64,000 bases of DNA from assembly GCF_036077095.1 (NCBI RefSeq), contig NZ_CP107960.1, positions 8,875,049 through 8,939,048 on the forward strand. The letters are read 5' to 3'. Both the position numbers and the translations under genes were made by a program. The notes below the pieces were generated by a model. It did no database searches. It was not told the DNA's origin and saw only the letters and a program-made list of their open reading frames with translations. Numbering within the stretch: position 1 is the first letter of the stretch; each line of letters opens with the position of its first letter. Of this stretch, positions 34,000 through 43,417 are shown in pieces. This DNA comes from Streptomyces sp. NBC_00376 (GTDB taxonomy: Bacteria > Actinomycetota > Actinomycetes > Streptomycetales > Streptomycetaceae).

Positions 34000-36900
34000 T
34001 CACTTCCATGGTGGCGGGACGGGCTCGCCCCTGCCGGTTGGCCACGGAGTGGAGGTACGCATCGGGGCTGCTGGTTGGCTGTGGGGTCCGTCCGTGGAGC
34101 GGGTGCCGGCTGTGTCCTGTGGCTGAGTGGGGAAGGCCGGCAGGGTGGGGAAGGCTGGCAGGGAGGGGACTCGGACGGCCTGGGGAAAGTCGAGCACCTG
34201 GCCGGGGTCGTAGGTCGCCTTGACCCTTTGCAGGCGGGGGTAGTTGTCGGCGTAATAGGCGTGTTCCCAGCCCAGGAGTTCGGGGTCGGTGTCGTTGACG
34301 TAGGCCCCGGGGCCCAGGTGCATCTGCATGGCGGCGTGGGTGTTTCGCATCGAATCCAGCCGGGCGGCGGAGTCGGAGGGCGGGCATGTCCGGGGCCATG
34401 TGGTGATGTATTGAAGGACTGCCAGGGCGTTTCGGTGTGGAAACGCCGTCGCGCTGCTGGTGATGTCGGCCACGGCGCCTCCCAGGGAGTCGAGGTAGAA
34501 GCCGCCGGTGGCGCCGAGCCCGTGGAGGTCGTTGATGCCTGCGATCAGGATGGCGGTGGCGGCTTCGGTCATGGGTGCACGCACGATGTGCGACTTCCCG
34601 GCCCAGGCCATCCGGTCATCGCCGCCGGGGGTGTCACCCGAGTCGTTGCAGGCCCCCGGATCTGTGAAGGCAGGGGCGGGCCAGGCGGATTCGGAGTGCG
34701 TCGCGCTGTCGCGCAGGGGGTGGTCGGTGACCATGGCGGACTCGACGTAGCTGCCGGGTGTGATGTTGATCCGTTTCGGCGGGCGTCCAACGGCTGCGAT
34801 CAGGCGGTCGATCACGCGGAGAAGCGAGGCGGTGCCGCCGATCCAGGCGCCGTGCACGATGGGTTGGGAGGGCCCGCTGCCATCGAGCAGGATCCGTACA
34901 TCGCAGGAGACCTCGCGCGGTGTACGGGGGTCGGTGATCCAGTGCTGCCATCCGCACAGCGCGCTCGCCATGTCGGCGTGCGCCCACTGGATCTGGAAGT
35001 GCGCGAACGACCGGCCGGTGATGTCGACCGGTTGGAAGTCCAGGGCCGTGACGACGCCGAAGTTGCCTCCGCCTGCGCCACGCAGGGCCCAGAACAGTTC
35101 GCGGTCGGGATCCTCGGGCGCGCAGGTGAGGTGGCGTGTGCGTCCGTCCGGGGTGACGATGGTCGCTCCGGTGAGCCGGTCGCAGGAAAGTCCCCAAGCG
35201 CGGGAGAAGGCACTCTTGCCGCCACCGAGGGTCAAGCCGGCGACCCCGACCGATCCCCACCGTCCTGCTGCAATCGCCAGGTTGGAGCGTGCGAGGGTCT
35301 GTCCGGCGCTCGTGCTGCTGACACCGGCGCCCAGGCGCACCCTGTCGCGTGAGACGGTGATGCTGTTCAGGGCGGCGACATCGATCACCAGCCCTGGGGT
35401 GGTGGAGAAGCCTGCGTAGTTGTGGCCACCCGCGCGGACAGCGGTCGCTGTGCCGGTCTCGGCGGCGTAGGCCAGGCACGCCGCGGCGTCGTCCTCGTCT
35501 GCGATGCGGGCGATGGCTGCGGGCATGACGATGTCGTAGCGCTGGTTGTGCAGCACCCGGGCTTTGTCGTAGTCCGGGTCCCCCGGGCGCAGGAGCCGCC
35601 CGTGAAGCCTTCGTGCCAGCCGGGTGAGCTCCGCGTCGGAGCGGTGCCCGTGGGCCCGGACGGTGGGGCGTGATCCGGTGTGCGTCGTGACCGTACCGGT
35701 GGAAGGTGTCTTGACGGGGGTGATGGCCTGGGGCTGGGTGAAGAACTGGTCCGGGTCCACTGCGGCCTTGACGCGTTGCAGGCGGGGGTGGTTGTCGCCG
35801 TGATAGGCGGTTTCCCAGTCGTCGAGTTCGGGGTCCATGCCGTTCACGTAGCCGCCGGTGCCCAGGTGGGGGTGCATGGTGGTGTGGATGTCGCGGAGCC
35901 ACTGCATGCGCTGTTCGATGTGGGGCTGCGGGGTGAACTCGTGCCAGTAGGAGTGGTATTGGACGACACCGACGGCCGACCGGTGGGGGAAGGCGGTGGC
36001 GTCCGGTGCCACGTCGTTGACCGCCCCGCCCATGGAGTCGATGAGCAGCCCTCCGGCTCCGGTGACGCCGTTGAGCCGGTGGAGCCGGTTGACCGCGGCG
36101 ACCATGTCGTCGGCTGCCACCGGGGTCATGGGCCGGCGGACGATCTGCGACTTGGCTGCGAAGGCAACGCGGGGCCCGATGGTTCCCCCGCCCCAGCGCT
36201 CCGGTTCGGCCGCCGCCTGGACGTAGCTGACGGGGTGGGTGACGCGGTCGCTCTCGGGCCTGCCGACGGCGGTGACCAGGCTGTCGAGGAGCGGCTGGAC
36301 TTGGCGGGGGGTGCCGATGAAGGTTCCGGTGACAACGAGTTCGGAGGGTGCGCCTCTGTCGCTGAGCTGTTCGATGGCGGTGCACAGTTCGCGCGGCAGG
36401 TTCGGGTCGGCGTTCCAGGCTGTCCAGCCTTGGATGAGGGCGGACATGTCCTTCATGGGCCAGCGCATGACGATGCGGGTGAAGGCCATGTCGCTGATGT
36501 CGACGGTGGTGTAGTCCAGTGCGGTGACCACGCCGAAGTTGCCTCCGCCACCGCCCAGCATGGCCCAGTGGAGATCGCGGTCGGCACCCAGGGAATGAGC
36601 GTTGACGCTGCGGAGTTGTCCGTCCGCGGTGACGATGTCCACACCCGTGAGGTGGTCGATGGCCAGGCCCCAGGACCGGGTGAAGGCGCTCAGGCCGCCA
36701 CCCAGGGTCGCTCCGGCCACCCCGATGGAGGGGCAGCGCCCCAGCGGCAGGCCCGCTCCGGATGCGGCCAGTGCCGTGTGGGCCGCCATCCCCAGCGTTC
36801 CCGCACCCAGCCTGACCCGGCCGTCGCCCACCGTGATCGAGTTCAGTTCGCGCAGGTGGACCACGAGGCCGGGACCGGTGGAGTACCCCGCGTAGCTGTG

Positions 36901-39690
36901 GCCGCCGGAGCGGATCGTCAGTTGCACGCCGCGCTCTCGCGCGAAGGTCACGCACGCGGCAACGTCCTCGGCGGTGGCCGGGTAGGCCACGGCTTGCGGG
37001 TGCACGTCGTCGTAGCGCTGGTTGACCACGAGCCGTGCCTGCTCGTAGCCGGCGTCGTGAGGCTCCAGCAGTGTTCCGCTCATCCTGACGTCGAGGGCCG
37101 ACCAGTCCACGGTGCTCGGGGTTCGGCTGCTGGACCGGATTCTTCGGTGGGTCGCGGAGCACGGCGACGGGGTGGCCGGGTCCTGGGTGAGCGAGGCGGA
37201 GGTGAGGAGGGCCGGCAGGGTGTGGAGGGAGGCCAGGACCGGAAAGTCGAACGGCAGCGGGCGGGGGCCCGTCTGGTCGGGTACGGAGGTGAATCCGCCG
37301 TCGGAGTCCTGGTGGGCCAGGAGGTAGCTGATGCCACGGCGGGCGCACGCGTGGTTGCCGTGGCGGGCCAGGACGGGCACGGCCTGTGCCGTGGACAGCA
37401 CGTCGCTGGAGTCGTTGTTCTGCCGGCCCCAGCCTCCGTCGGCGTTCTGCACGGCAGTCAGGTGTGACACTGCTCGCGCGGTCGCCTCGGCGATCCGGGC
37501 GGCGAGGGAAGCGGAAGGCTGCGGCACCGCGTGCAGGGCGTTGAGCGTGCGGAGGATCCCGCTGGACTCGCTGATCGTCCAGCTGCGCTCGAAGGTTCCG
37601 TCAGGTCGCTGGGCGTCGAGGACGAACCCGGCGGACCTGGTGAGCAATGCGTGGTGCCGCCCGGTGGGGGCGAGTGCGAGGAGGGCCCCGGCGGTCATGT
37701 CCAGGTCGGGCGCATCGCTGCTGACCCAGGTTGGGAAGCCGCCGTCCGGCCCGGCCATGGCTTCCAGGTATCGGGTGGCCCGTCGCAGGTGGGAGGCGTA
37801 GCGCTCGGGGGCACTGGCCTCGAGGAACTCCATGCAGCGGGTGGTGGTGTCGAGGTCTGTCTGGGACATGGCGCTGGCGAACGGCCAGCCACCGTCGGGC
37901 GCCTGCCAGGAGGCGACGAACTCGCCCATCCGGCCCGTGAGCGGGCGCAGCCGGTCATCGGCAAGGAAGGCCAGTCCGGCGACGGCTGCGAGCCAGAGGT
38001 CCTGGCTGTCGAGAAACGGCAGCCCTCCGTCGCGGTTCTGAGCCAGCGTCATCCTCAGAATGCCGTCGTCCACCACCGGGTGGCCGGGGCGGAAGCCGCG
38101 AACGGCGTGCAGGGCGAGCAGGTGGGTGGTGGCGCCGGCCTCCCAGAACAGCCGGTTGCGGCCGGTGTCCAGCGAGTCGACCAGCCGGTTGCGTTCGGCT
38201 CCGGTCACCATGTGCGGGTGGCCGGTCGCCCGGGCGCAGATCACCCGGATGGCGAGGAGATTGACATCGGTGTACGTCGTGATCCGGTCCGGCGGCATCG
38301 ACGGCAGGAGGTCGTCGTCCGTCATGAGGGCGTCGCACAGCAGGTGAAGCACTGCCCGCATCATGGCGGCCTTGAACCGGCCGCGCCCACCGGTTCCGCG
38401 GTTCAGCTGTCCGGCGAGCTCCACGACAGCCTGGCCTGCCCGTCCCGCTGTTTCGGCGGGGTGGAGACAGGCATCGATCAAAAGGGCGTCGACGGGATCC
38501 GCGCCCACCCGACGTGAGCGCAGAAACAAGGTCAGCTGTTCCTGCTGGGGCTCGTGTGTCCGTGCGGCGCGCAGGAGGGCGAGGAACAGTGCCGATTCCA
38601 ATACCCGGCTGGCACACCGGTCGGTCACCGCTCCTCCGGGCGAGACGGCCAACGACAGATGCCGGGTGAGGCGGTCGATGCTCCTCGGCACGTCTGTCGG
38701 TGCCTGCCAGGGGCCGGGCGATCCGGTGGCCGGACCAAAGGGCGGAGGATTGTTGCCGGCCCGCTCTGGCTCTGCCAGCCGGGCGGCGTCGGGGCCTGCT
38801 GCCTCGGGGTCGTTGCGTCGCGTTTCTCCCTGCCAGGCCAGGGCCCCGTCGAGGAAGGAGCGGATCCGATCGACTCGTACGCTCAGACCTGCACTGTGCG
38901 GTCCTTGAGCGAGCGCGGTTGCCGCTGCCGCGTCGAAGGCGTCCATGCGTTCGCTGATCATCGTGCGGGCGATCGCGGCAGCCTCGTGGTGGGTGCACCG
39001 GCGTTCACGCGCGAGGATCGAGACGAGGTTGTCCGTTCCTTCAGCGGATTCCCGTCCCGCCGATGCCAGGTCGTTGGTCCACGCGACGAGATCCGCGGTG
39101 GCCTCGCGCAGACTCTCCAGGTCGCTCTCCTCGCCGGACAACCCGCGCTCCACCAAAGCGAGCATCGGCAGCACCGTGATGGTGTGCCGGCGCATCTCCA
39201 CGTAGCGGGACAGCGCAAGGGGAGTGCGCCTGGTGCGCAGCAGGGATTCTTCACAGGTGGCGTCGGCAAAGTCGCGGTAGCGGGCGGCGAACCGCCTTGC
39301 CCATTGCGGGCTGGTGGCCGGTGTCGAGCGGTTCCACAGGTTCACGATCGCCCGCACCGCGGGGATGGACAGATCAGATGTGGTGGCCGACCCGTCCACC
39401 ACGGAGACCAGGGAGTCCATGAGGGCCCGTACGTGCGAGGGACTGCCGTTGCCCGGTCCACGGTCGAGGCTGTCGTCGACCAGCGCGATGAAGGCACCCC
39501 ACTGTGCCAGGAGTTCGAGTTCGGCCGGGTCCGCTCGGGGAGCGACGAAGCCGGCCATCCTTCCCTGCCCCATCCTCTCCAGACGCCGCTTCTCGTCCGG
39601 GGTCGTGAGCAGTCCCATGCGGTCGGCCCAGGCGCGTGCACGGCGTTCTGCCCGGTCCCACTGCCGGTTGCAGGTGGTCGGTTGGTTCAT
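34000..39690 (-). CDS. Giant fusion: class I terpene synthase, class II-like terpene cyclase barrel, and two BBE-type FAD oxidases
   Basis: About 1,896 residues in one uninterrupted frame from ATG 39690 (MNQPTTCNRQW; purine-rich AAGGGCGAG upstream). Residues 20-295: class I terpene synthase fold with D72-D-S-L-D76 (DDxxD) and N206-D-L-A-S-A-G-R-E214 (NSE type). Residues about 335-830: alpha-alpha barrel with QW-like repeats (QNRDGG, WQAPDGGW, QNADGGWG, QDSDGGF) and D612-L-D-T-T616, the DxDTT form of the class II acid motif. Residues about 865-1325: BBE oxidase with FAD-anchoring H931 (SGGHSYAG) and C986 (GRCPSIG), and C-terminal 'YVNGMDPELDDW'. Residues about 1350-1860: a second BBE oxidase with H1423 but Trp instead of the Cys. 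Suggested chemistry: prenyl diphosphate cyclisation, then oxidation. Substrate and product are unknown. Confidence 0.85.
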   Translation of the reverse strand: MNQPTTCNRQWDRAERRARAWADRMGLLTTPDEKRRLERMGQGRMAGFVAPRADPAELELLAQWGAFIALVDDSLDRGPGNGSPSHVRALMDSLVSVVDGSATTSDLSIPAVRAIVNLWNRSTPATSPQWARRFAARYRDFADATCEESLLRTRRTPLALSRYVEMRRHTITVLPMLALVERGLSGEESDLESLREATADLVAWTNDLASAGRESAEGTDNLVSILARERRCTHHEAAAIARTMISERMDAFDAAAATALAQGPHSAGLSVRVDRIRSFLDGALAWQGETRRNDPEAAGPDAARLAEPERAGNNPPPFGPATGSPGPWQAPTDVPRSIDRLTRHLSLAVSPGGAVTDRCASRVLESALFLALLRAARTHEPQQEQLTLFLRSRRVGADPVDALLIDACLHPAETAGRAGQAVVELAGQLNRGTGGRGRFKAAMMRAVLHLLCDALMTDDDLLPSMPPDRITTYTDVNLLAIRVICARATGHPHMVTGAERNRLVDSLDTGRNRLFWEAGATTHLLALHAVRGFRPGHPVVDDGILRMTLAQNRDGGLPFLDSQDLWLAAVAGLAFLADDRLRPLTGRMGEFVASWQAPDGGWPFASAMSQTDLDTTTRCMEFLEASAPERYASHLRRATRYLEAMAGPDGGFPTWVSSDAPDLDMTAGALLALAPTGRHHALLTRSAGFVLDAQRPDGTFERSWTISESSGILRTLNALHAVPQPSASLAARIAEATARAVSHLTAVQNADGGWGRQNNDSSDVLSTAQAVPVLARHGNHACARRGISYLLAHQDSDGGFTSVPDQTGPRPLPFDFPVLASLHTLPALLTSASLTQDPATPSPCSATHRRIRSSSRTPSTVDWSALDVRMSGTLLEPHDAGYEQARLVVNQRYDDVHPQAVAYPATAEDVAACVTFARERGVQLTIRSGGHSYAGYSTGPGLVVHLRELNSITVGDGRVRLGAGTLGMAAHTALAASGAGLPLGRCPSIGVAGATLGGGLSAFTRSWGLAIDHLTGVDIVTADGQLRSVNAHSLGADRDLHWAMLGGGGGNFGVVTALDYTTVDISDMAFTRIVMRWPMKDMSALIQGWTAWNADPNLPRELCTAIEQLSDRGAPSELVVTGTFIGTPRQVQPLLDSLVTAVGRPESDRVTHPVSYVQAAAEPERWGGGTIGPRVAFAAKSQIVRRPMTPVAADDMVAAVNRLHRLNGVTGAGGLLIDSMGGAVNDVAPDATAFPHRSAVGVVQYHSYWHEFTPQPHIEQRMQWLRDIHTTMHPHLGTGGYVNGMDPELDDWETAYHGDNHPRLQRVKAAVDPDQFFTQPQAITPVKTPSTGTVTTHTGSRPTVRAHGHRSDAELTRLARRLHGRLLRPGDPDYDKARVLHNQRYDIVMPAAIARIADEDDAAACLAYAAETGTATAVRAGGHNYAGFSTTPGLVIDVAALNSITVSRDRVRLGAGVSSTSAGQTLARSNLAIAAGRWGSVGVAGLTLGGGKSAFSRAWGLSCDRLTGATIVTPDGRTRHLTCAPEDPDRELFWALRGAGGGNFGVVTALDFQPVDITGRSFAHFQIQWAHADMASALCGWQHWITDPRTPREVSCDVRILLDGSGPSQPIVHGAWIGGTASLLRVIDRLIAAVGRPPKRINITPGSYVESAMVTDHPLRDSATHSESAWPAPAFTDPGACNDSGDTPGGDDRMAWAGKSHIVRAPMTEAATAILIAGINDLHGLGATGGFYLDSLGGAVADITSSATAFPHRNALAVLQYITTWPRTCPPSDSAARLDSMRNTHAAMQMHLGPGAYVNDTDPELLGWEHAYYADNYPRLQRVKATYDPGQVLDFPQAVRVPSLPAFPTLPAFPTQPQDTAGTRSTDGPHSQPAAPMRTSTPWPTGRGEPVPPPWK

Positions 39691-39799
39691 GGTTCGCTCG
39701 CCCTTGGTGGAAGTTCGTGTGCGGCTGGACAGCGGCGGGACGGGCCGCGTTCGAGGGGCTGGTGACCGACCTCGTTCCGCGAGCTCATCCGTAGGGAGG

Positions 39800-40250
39800 C
39801 GGCCGGGATGCGGCTGGCTCCGAGCAGGGGGCCACGCCGAACCGGCGGTGCGGGCCCGCCGGTTCATACGGACCGATACCGGGCTCCGCGGCGCTCCTGG
39901 GCCGGGCTTCCTGGAGGCGGATCGTGACCCGCTGGTGCTTGCCGGCGGCCCGGTGCTCCGACGTTCTCTTCGGCGGCGCGACCGGTGCCTCGCCCACCAA
40001 CGTCGTGAACGTACGGCGGCCCGGCCCGGCCTCCTTCGATATCTCCCGCAGGCTCATCGCACCGCACTCGACAGACCTCGAACGGCCTCAACTCCAGCCG
40101 CCGATGCGGGTCCAAAGCCATCGTCAGTCGCCCCTCCGCCACCCCGAAGCCGACCACAGCAGACTTGCGGCACCCACCCGTCACCGCATCAACTTTGGTG
40201 CACTCTCCTCCGTACGAGGTGATGCACGATCACTTGTACGGCGCCGACTG
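39800..40250 (-). pseudogene. IS21-family IstA remnant with left end
   Basis: The minus strand reads LTMALDPHRRLELRPF and, in a shifted frame, 'MSLREISKEAGPGRRTF' and 'EAPVAPPKR'. These correspond to the first codons of IstA at 50.5 kb ('VLDPHRWLELRRF', 'MSLREIAKETGLNRRTVAKYL', 'VPVAPPKR'). Several frameshifts and an internal deletion are present. Upstream, 'GTACAAGTGATCGTGCATCA' resembles the left terminal region of that IS21 element. This is an old relative of the 50-kb copy. Confidence 0.7.
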
Positions 40251-40292
40251 TCGGCGTACTCCTGTGTAAGACCCCGCACGAATAGGCGGGTG

Positions 40293-40402
40293 TCATGGTC
40301 GGTGGTGGGGGCGTGTATCCCAGCGGTGGGTGGTCCAGACCCGGCGGATCAGACTACGGATGGTGATGATGGCGTCGGCGAGGTCGAAGAAGGCGTCGAT
40401 GA
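40293..40402 (-). pseudogene. IS5-family transposase tail
   Basis: The minus strand gives LIDAFFDLADAIITIRSLIR then 'RVWTTHRWDTRPHHRP' and stop (TGA at 40293-40295), the last codons of a Streptomyces IS5-type transposase. Its upstream part is replaced by IS6 copy 4, which starts at 40403. Confidence 0.75.
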
Positions 40403-41266
40403 GGAGCTGTCACGTTGTTGGGTGTGTGAGTGCCTGATGGTGCGTCGGGGCGTGGCGGGGGTCGGGTTTCGGGCCGGTGCTCAGGCTGCGGCGGGCTGGC
40501 CGGCAGCGCCGGTGACCTGGTCCCAGATGGCGAAGCGGATGGTCATCTCGGCTCGGTAGCCGGGAGCGGTCATCAGGTGGCGGCGGGGTCGGAAGTGCGG
40601 TGAGATGCCGCTGAACGCGGCCAGGAACCGCTGGGCTGCGCCGACGCTGAGGAAGCCTTTCATGGCGCGTTCGCGTTGCCGGGTCGGCTGGTGGCTGTTC
40701 TCCGCCCGGTTGTTCAGGCCCTTGTGGGAACGGTGCTCGACCGAGGGCATCAGCTCCCGGTGGGCGGTGCCGTAGGAGCGGAGCTTGTCGGTGACCATGA
40801 CTCTGGGCACCCGCTGCTGCTTCTTCATGAGCTTGGTCAGGAACCGCTTGGCGGCCTTTGCGTTCCGCCTCGACTGGACCAGGATGTCCAGGACGTTGCC
40901 GTCCTGGTCGACGGCCCGCCACAGATACTGCCGCACACCGTTGATCTTGACGAACACTTCGTCGAGATGCCACTTGTCGCCAGGCCGGGGCCGTCGGCGG
41001 CGCAGTCCGTCGGCGTAGGCCTGGCCGAACTTGGCGCACCAACGGCGCACGGTCTCGTGGGAGACGAGGACGCCGCGCTGGAGCATGAGCTCTTCGACCT
41101 CGCGGAACGACAGCGGGAAGCGGTGGTACAGCCACACGCAGTGGGAGATGATCTCGGCCGGGTACCGGTGCCCCTTGTACGACGGCGGCGTACTGTCCAC
41201 GGACGACCCCTCCCCGCATGACCAACCAGAAGATCATCCCACTTGGTCAGCCAACGTGACAGTCCC
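40403..41266 (-). mobile_element. IS6-family element, copy 4 (variant, uninterrupted)
   Basis: Ends GGAGCTGTCACGTTG (40403-40417) and CAACGTGACAGTCCC (41252-41266), imperfect inverted repeats. Sequence divergence from copies 1-3 is clear throughout, so it is an independent IS6 relative. It is in inverted orientation to copy 3, and the two flank the terpene gene region. Confidence 0.88.
40481..41200 (-). CDS. IS6-family transposase (intact variant)
   Basis: 239 residues with the full DDE set (Asp in 'KWHLDEVFVKI', Asp in 'MVTDKLRSYG', Glu in 'NRAENSHQP') and the same N-terminal HTH region as copy 2. It differs at many positions (e.g. 'MDSTPPSYKGHRYPAEIISH'). The IS110-B target half GACAAGTGGC is conserved here, but the right half reads ATCTCGACG rather than ACCTGGACG; the site is not occupied. 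Confidence 0.93.
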   Translation of the reverse strand: MDSTPPSYKGHRYPAEIISHCVWLYHRFPLSFREVEELMLQRGVLVSHETVRRWCAKFGQAYADGLRRRRPRPGDKWHLDEVFVKINGVRQYLWRAVDQDGNVLDILVQSRRNAKAAKRFLTKLMKKQQRVPRVMVTDKLRSYGTAHRELMPSVEHRSHKGLNNRAENSHQPTRQRERAMKGFLSVGAAQRFLAAFSGISPHFRPRRHLMTAPGYRAEMTIRFAIWDQVTGAAGQPAAA

Positions 41267-42030
41267 CTTCCCCGGCATCATCCCGCGCCACCTGTTCCTG
41301 CAGCGCACCGGGAACCGGCAGGGCGACAAGCCCTACCCGTCGGGCACCTACAGCTGGATGCTCCGCGAGTTCAGCAAGATCGTGAAGATCACCGACAGCA
41401 AGGGCAAGCCCGTCGGGCTCAGCCACACCCACCGCTTCCGTCACACCAAGCTGACCCGGCTCGCCGAACTCGGCCTGCCCGTCCACGTGCTGATGCGCTA
41501 TGCCGGGCACGCGACCCCGTCGATGACGATGCACTACGTCGCTGCCCGCCAGGAACACGCCGAGCAGGCGTTCCTGGCCACCGCGAAACTCCGCGCGGAC
41601 GGCACCCAGGTCGCCTTCTCCCGCGACGACCACGACAGCCTCCACCTGTTCAACCGGGCCGACCGGTTCCTGCCCCACGGCTGGTGCCTACTGCCGCCAC
41701 TGCAGACCTGCGACAAGGGAAACGCCTGCCTGACCTGCTCGGTCTTCGTCACCGACGCCTCTCATCAGAGTGCTCTGGAACGGCAGTTGGCCGAGACCGA
41801 GGCCCTGTTCAACCGCAGCACCACCGCATTCCAGGAACGGCACGGCCGCCCGATGCCCGAGGACAACGTCTGGCTACTGCAACGGCCGGCCGAGCGCGCG
41901 GCCCTCACCAAGCTCCTGGACACCATCCGCTCCAAGCCCGGACGCGCCGTCCAGGGCGCCGGCTGCGGCGCAGCCCCCACCGGCCCTGTCCCGCCTCGAC
42001 CTCGACCGTCACCGAAGGACCCGCCCATGA
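41267..42030 (+). pseudogene. Tn554-type tyrosine recombinase (TnpB-like), C-terminal part
   Basis: The frame enters from IS6 copy 4 and reads '[21 protein letters not shown]', '[39 protein letters not shown]', then '[24 protein letters not shown]'. H-R-F-R-H, a GH pair and the Tyr of 'MHYV' are the tyrosine recombinase active-site residues, and the Cys-rich tail is typical of Tn554 TnpB. The N-terminal half is missing. Near the end the frame slips: the expected terminus '[12 protein letters not shown]' with TGA overlapping the next ATG is in another phase, so a single-base change near 41960-41990 is inferred. Confidence 0.8.
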
Positions 42031-42476
42031 CCGACGACGCTCGCGCCAAGCGCACCCAGACACTTTCCACCGCCGCGAAGGCCAAGTCCCAGGCCAAGAC
42101 CGCCGCGGCAGAGAAGGCGATCCGCACCCTGGTCAAACGCGGTGAGCCGATCACCTTCCAGGCCGTCCAGCGCGAGGCCGGCGTCTCCCACGCCTTCCTC
42201 TATAACCACCCCGACCTGCGAGGACGCATCGAACGACTCCGGGCCCAAGCCCGTCCCGCCCCCGCACCGGCCGCTCCGGCCGACGAGCAGAGCACCCTCG
42301 TCCTCGCGCTGACCGGCCAGATCACCCGCCTCAAGAAGCAGCACCGAGAAGAATCACAGGCACTGCGGGATGCCCTGGAGCAGGCACACGGCGAGAATCT
42401 CGACCTCCGCCGCGAACTCGCTCGCCGCGGCGGAGACACCCCACCGCCACAAGCCCGAGTCATCGGACCCTGCTGA
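42027..42476 (+). CDS. Tn554 TnpC-like accessory protein (DUF6262 type)
   Basis: 149 residues from ATG 42027: '[43 protein letters not shown]' is the HTH-like segment of TnpC proteins that accompany the Tn554 recombinases. The C-terminal '[33 protein letters not shown]' is a coiled coil. The ATGA overlap with the proper end of tnpB is preserved, but because of the frameshift upstream the two are now one continuous reading frame. Confidence 0.8.
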   Translation: MTDDARAKRTQTLSTAAKAKSQAKTAAAEKAIRTLVKRGEPITFQAVQREAGVSHAFLYNHPDLRGRIERLRAQARPAPAPAAPADEQSTLVLALTGQITRLKKQHREESQALRDALEQAHGENLDLRRELARRGGDTPPPQARVIGPC

Positions 42477-42478
42477 CC

Positions 42479-42850
42479 TCACCCAGCGGTCATCAGGCCG
42501 ATGAGCTCGGCATCCGTGCTCCCGGAGCGCAGCCGGACGTCGAAGTTGTAGCCCTCGTCGCAATACACCAGGTCAAAGCCCGCCGGAGCGAGCCTGCGGA
42601 ATACCGCCGCCAACCTCACAGCGTCAGCCTCCGGGACATCCAAGTACAGACACGTCCCGTCTTGATGCAGATATGCCTCGCCAGCGCCGTCTTGCACCTC
42701 GAAAGACCAGCAATAACTCCGTGCCTCGCTGCGAGGTGTCGCATCGATCTCCACACCAGCCCACCCGGCTCGGATCGCCGCGGTCAGAGCGTCACGATCG
42801 ACCTGCCACCCACCCGCGTCTCCAACGACCATCACCATGAACGTCGCCAC
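42479..42850 (-). CDS. Hypothetical protein
   Basis: About 123 residues, soluble: 'GDAGGWQVDRDALTAAIRAGWAGVEIDATP', 'YLDVPEADAVRLAAVFRRLAP', 'DLVYCDEGYNFDVRLRSGSTDAEL'. The alternation resembles small alpha/beta immunity-like proteins, but no family is recognised. The start could be the ATG at 42850 or 42838. It is convergent with the TnpC-like gene, with only 2 bp between their ends. Confidence 0.6.
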   Translation of the reverse strand: MATFMVMVVGDAGGWQVDRDALTAAIRAGWAGVEIDATPRSEARSYCWSFEVQDGAGEAYLHQDGTCLYLDVPEADAVRLAAVFRRLAPAGFDLVYCDEGYNFDVRLRSGSTDAELIGLMTAG

Positions 42851-42931
42851 AGCGACTGTCTATCACTACCGCCCAGGCACGGGACCGCTTCTCACACTCC
42901 ATCGATCGCAGAAGCGACCTGATCTGGAATG

Positions 42932-43366
42932 TCAGCCAGAAACAGAAACGAAACCGGGGATAACAGGCGGGCCGACGACGCAGAGGTTCTCCCGGCGGCC
43001 GACCCACTCCAGGGTCCGTAGCGCCGACTGGGTGGGGACCGGGATGGAGGAGGCGTCCTCGTTCCAGATGTGGAAGGTCTTGCCGGTGGGGAACGCCGCG
43101 CGTTGGCGGCGGGTGCGCAGGTTGGAGGCATCGCGCCCGGCGGCTTCCTCCGCGAGCAGGGCCCGGACGATCTCGGCGGGGTCCCAGCGCTGGGCTTTGG
43201 CGACCGGGACGATCTCGCTCAGGGCGCGTCGGATGTGCGGGAGTTTGAGCTTGCGCGTCAGCGCGATCGCCTCGTCCAGAGCGGCGCCGGAGGTCGCGGC
43301 GACCGCGGAGGCCGGGGCTTGGGCTCGAGGACGCGGGAGGGAAAGGGTGCTGCTGGTGTCGGTCAT
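42932..43366 (-). pseudogene. IstB-like ATPase of an IS21-type element, C-terminally truncated
   Basis: From ATG 43366: 'AIALTRKLKLPHIRRALSEIVPVAKAQRWDPAEIVRALLAEEAAGRDASNLRTRRQRA' and 'LEWVGRRENLCVVGPP', which is IstB up to the Walker A motif, where G-P-P should continue G-T-G-K-S. The sequence changes after 'VVGPP' (about 42957) and soon stops. This IstB type differs from the intact IstB at 52 kb. Confidence 0.82.
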
Positions 43367-43417
43367 GGGCAGGGGTCTTCCTGATCGGTGCGGACAGCCC
43401 TCGGCTAGGGTGCCGGG

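Noticed and set aside
33814..39765. Long plus-strand frames across the terpene-oxidase gene.
   Set aside because: They have no recognisable motifs, are Gly/Arg/Val-rich, and are complementary to a frame rich in catalytic motifs.
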